Of a stretch of 22,962 bases of DNA, positions 21,712-22,962 are shown piece after piece. Numbering within the stretch: position 1 is the stretch's first letter; each line of letters starts with the position of its first letter. Source of the DNA: HGM11416 sp045596285 (GTDB lineage Bacteria > Bacillota > Clostridia > Christensenellales > Borkfalkiaceae). Location: NCBI GenBank assembly GCA_045596285.1, contig JAZOCA010000024.1, positions 1-22,962 on the forward strand. The letters are read 5' to 3'. Position numbers and translations under genes: made by a program. Under the pieces are notes generated by a model, which worked only from the letters and a program-made list of their open reading frames with translations, was not told where the DNA came from and did not search any database.

Positions 21712-22623
21712 TTAGAGCAATAATTTACCAAGCCTATTCATCATTTCCGTTTTGTGTTCGAGCATAGAGTGGGCATAGCGATTTAACGTAACCATAGGAT
21801 TTTTATGACCTAAAATTTCCGATAGCGTTTTAACATCCATCCCGCACTCCAAAGCACGCGTTGCAAACGTATGACGAAGAGAGTGAAAGCCTTTATGCGG
21901 AAGATTAAGCCGTTTCAATAATAGTTCAAAACTCTTTTGATACGAGCGTACCTGCGCCCCGTGTACGCGTTCACCACAAATAATGTAGTTTCCGCTTAAC
22001 GATTTCTTATACTCTCTTAATCGTGAAAGTAGTTGCTTGGGTAAAGGAATAACACGCTCTGAAAAGTCCGTTTTCGGTGTATCAATTACTTTCACATATT
22101 TACTGTTTTCCCAACTGTCGTGACAAGATTTAGAAACGGATATAATACCTTTTTGTAAATCTACGTCATCCCAAGTAAGGGATAACACTTCTCCAATACG
22201 CAAGCCCGTGTAAAGGCAAAGAACCACGCCGAACAATTTATTTTTCTTCTTTTCAAAGATAAACTGTTCGATTTTTCGTTGTTCTTCTTTAGAAAAACAA
22301 TCAACTTGTTTTTCTCGTTGTTTAGGGCGCACGATAGCCATCGTAAACTCTTTGTCTGTCACACCAAGTAATACTGCACGCCTAAGTGAAGATTTTAATA
22401 CCGATATAATGCCGTTTACGGTGTTTGCGGATAAACCCTTTTCGGATAAATCGACAGTAAAACGTTGCAAAACGGTTGCCGTTAAATCTTGTAGTTCAAA
22501 ATCTCCAAGCGCAGTGAGTATATGTAGTTCTATTTGTCTTTGATACTTTTTGTACGTTCTTATTTTCGTAGTGGGCTTGACGTACAAAGCAAGCCACTCG
22601 TTTAACCAATTTTTATATTTCAA
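21712..22623 (-). CDS. Tyrosine recombinase (likely DNA invertase or integrase)
   Basis: The 303-aa protein has an N-terminal SAM-like core-binding domain (about 1-95) and a catalytic domain with the full set: Arg142 in TGLRIGE, Lys184 in TPKTDFSER, His247 and Arg250 in HSLRHTF, His273 in LGHKN and Tyr283 in NRYAH. It lacks the extra arm-binding domain of Tn916-type integrases (about 400 aa), as expected for enzymes that act on simple paired sites such as Xer or Fim-type invertases. Translation begins at TTG (22623-22621), six bases after AGGAGG; no nearby ATG fits. The gene stops just before a terminator and the inverted-repeat segment, its likely target. Small genes upstream in the same direction suggest it could instead, or also, serve an integrative element. 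Confidence 0.93.
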   Translation of the reverse strand: MKYKNWLNEWLALYVKPTTKIRTYKKYQRQIELHILTALGDFELQDLTATVLQRFTVDLSEKGLSANTVNGIISVLKSSLRRAVLLGVTDKEFTMAIVRPKQREKQVDCFSKEEQRKIEQFIFEKKKNKLFGVVLCLYTGLRIGEVLSLTWDDVDLQKGIISVSKSCHDSWENSKYVKVIDTPKTDFSERVIPLPKQLLSRLREYKKSLSGNYIICGERVHGAQVRSYQKSFELLLKRLNLPHKGFHSLRHTFATRALECGMDVKTLSEILGHKNPMVTLNRYAHSMLEHKTEMMNRLGKLLL

Positions 22624-22644
22624 TTTTATCCTCCTGTAAAATCA

Positions 22645-22672
22645 TTGCCGTTTTGGGGCAGGGGGACGGCAA
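22645..22672. promoter_or_regulatory. Hairpin upstream of the recombinase gene
   Basis: TTGCCGT (22645-22651) pairs with ACGGCAA (22666-22672) around a G-rich 14-base loop. It sits about 20 bases before the recombinase start in the 62-base gap after the small gene. There is no T-run, so it may be an mRNA or protein-binding element; its role is unknown. Confidence 0.35.
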
Positions 22673-22685
22673 ACCTGACCGCTTG

Positions 22686-22811
22686 TTATTTAGCAGGCGG
22701 ATTTTTATTTAGTTGTTCTTTTTTCCAGTTTTCAAAATCCTTTTTTCCTTCCTCCGTTTCAAAATATTTTCGTATTGTGGGCAACATAGTTCTTGCAAGG
22801 GAATCAAGCAT
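22686..22811 (-). CDS. Small protein (41 aa), probably of a mobile element
   Basis: The 41-codon frame begins MLDSLARTMLPTIRKYFETE and continues with a charged helix, GKKDFENWKKEQ, then NPPAK. It is helical and soluble by eye, with no known motif. Short proteins of this flavour occur beside relaxase and integrase genes in clostridial elements, but that is a weak recollection. The ATG overlaps the stop of the preceding gene by eight bases (a GTG at 22814 is an alternative), indicating coupled translation. It ends 62 bases before the tyrosine recombinase. Confidence 0.55.
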   Translation of the reverse strand: MLDSLARTMLPTIRKYFETEEGKKDFENWKKEQLNKNPPAK

Positions 22812-22962
22812 CACTTTTGTCACACCCAGTTTGTTCTTGATTCTCGTTCTCGTCACCTTCTTCTTTTGTTAAACCAAGAACATGTTCAACGCTCTCAAAA
22901 TCAACAATTAAAGTTCGAATCTTTTTTGAAAATATTTTTTTAACGAAGTCTTCTTGAGGCTT
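22804..22962 (-). CDS. C-terminal end of an unknown protein (runs off the window)
   Basis: Fifty-two codons are open to the window edge. They encode a helical, charged tail (QEDFVKKIFSKKIRTLIVDF, then an acidic GDENENQEQ stretch). The frame is supported by the overlap of its TGA with the start of the next small gene, a typical operon junction. No family is recognised; it probably belongs to the same element as the recombinase. Confidence 0.45.
   Translation of the reverse strand, partial: KPQEDFVKKIFSKKIRTLIVDFESVEHVLGLTKEEGDENENQEQTGCDKSDA

Overview
The window reads as a low-GC, anaerobic Bacillota (Clostridia-like, probably gut-associated) chromosome segment. The evidence is AT-rich DNA, standard-code TAA/TGA stops, strong AGGAGG-type ribosome sites, a glycyl radical enzyme, dockerin-bearing secreted proteins and clostridial-style recombinases. 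Every supported gene lies on the minus strand, so transcription runs from high to low coordinates. No rRNA, tRNA or CRISPR was found.

Layout from the right edge. (1) 22962-21712: two very small genes followed by a 303-aa tyrosine recombinase, which looks like the end of an integrated or mobile unit. (2) 21712-21470: a bidirectional terminator, then a 157-bp segment bounded by perfect 17-bp inverted repeats. Each repeat is itself a near-palindromic recombinase-type core. The best promoter inside the segment points AWAY from the next genes. (3) 21469-10937: three tightly packed genes for a lipoprotein, a 909-aa and a 2217-aa secreted protein. All carry a cohesin-like beta-sandwich and InlB-type repeats, and the latter two also carry dockerins. 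(4) 10862-8776: a membrane-anchored unknown, a radical SAM/SPASM maturase, and an overlapping 30-codon gene with its own strong ribosome site, probably the substrate peptide (a RiPP precursor). (5) 8546-5249: an AAA/DUF4143 ATPase behind a consensus promoter with operator-like repeats, a membrane-anchored unknown, and a large serine recombinase ending in a strong hairpin. (6) 5134-1: a consensus promoter, then a GH127-type beta-L-arabinofuranosidase, a glycyl radical enzyme, its activase, and the start of a GNAT acetyltransferase, probably one operon.

The most interesting reading is that region 2 is a DNA-inversion (phase-variation) switch worked by the adjacent recombinase. As sequenced it would be OFF. 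It would control a non-catalytic cohesin-dockerin surface assembly and, by read-through across a 74-bp gap, possibly the radical-SAM peptide system as well. The inverted repeats, promoter motifs, terminator and small ORF are directly visible. The switching, the protein network and the peptide modification are inferences. No database search or structure prediction was available.
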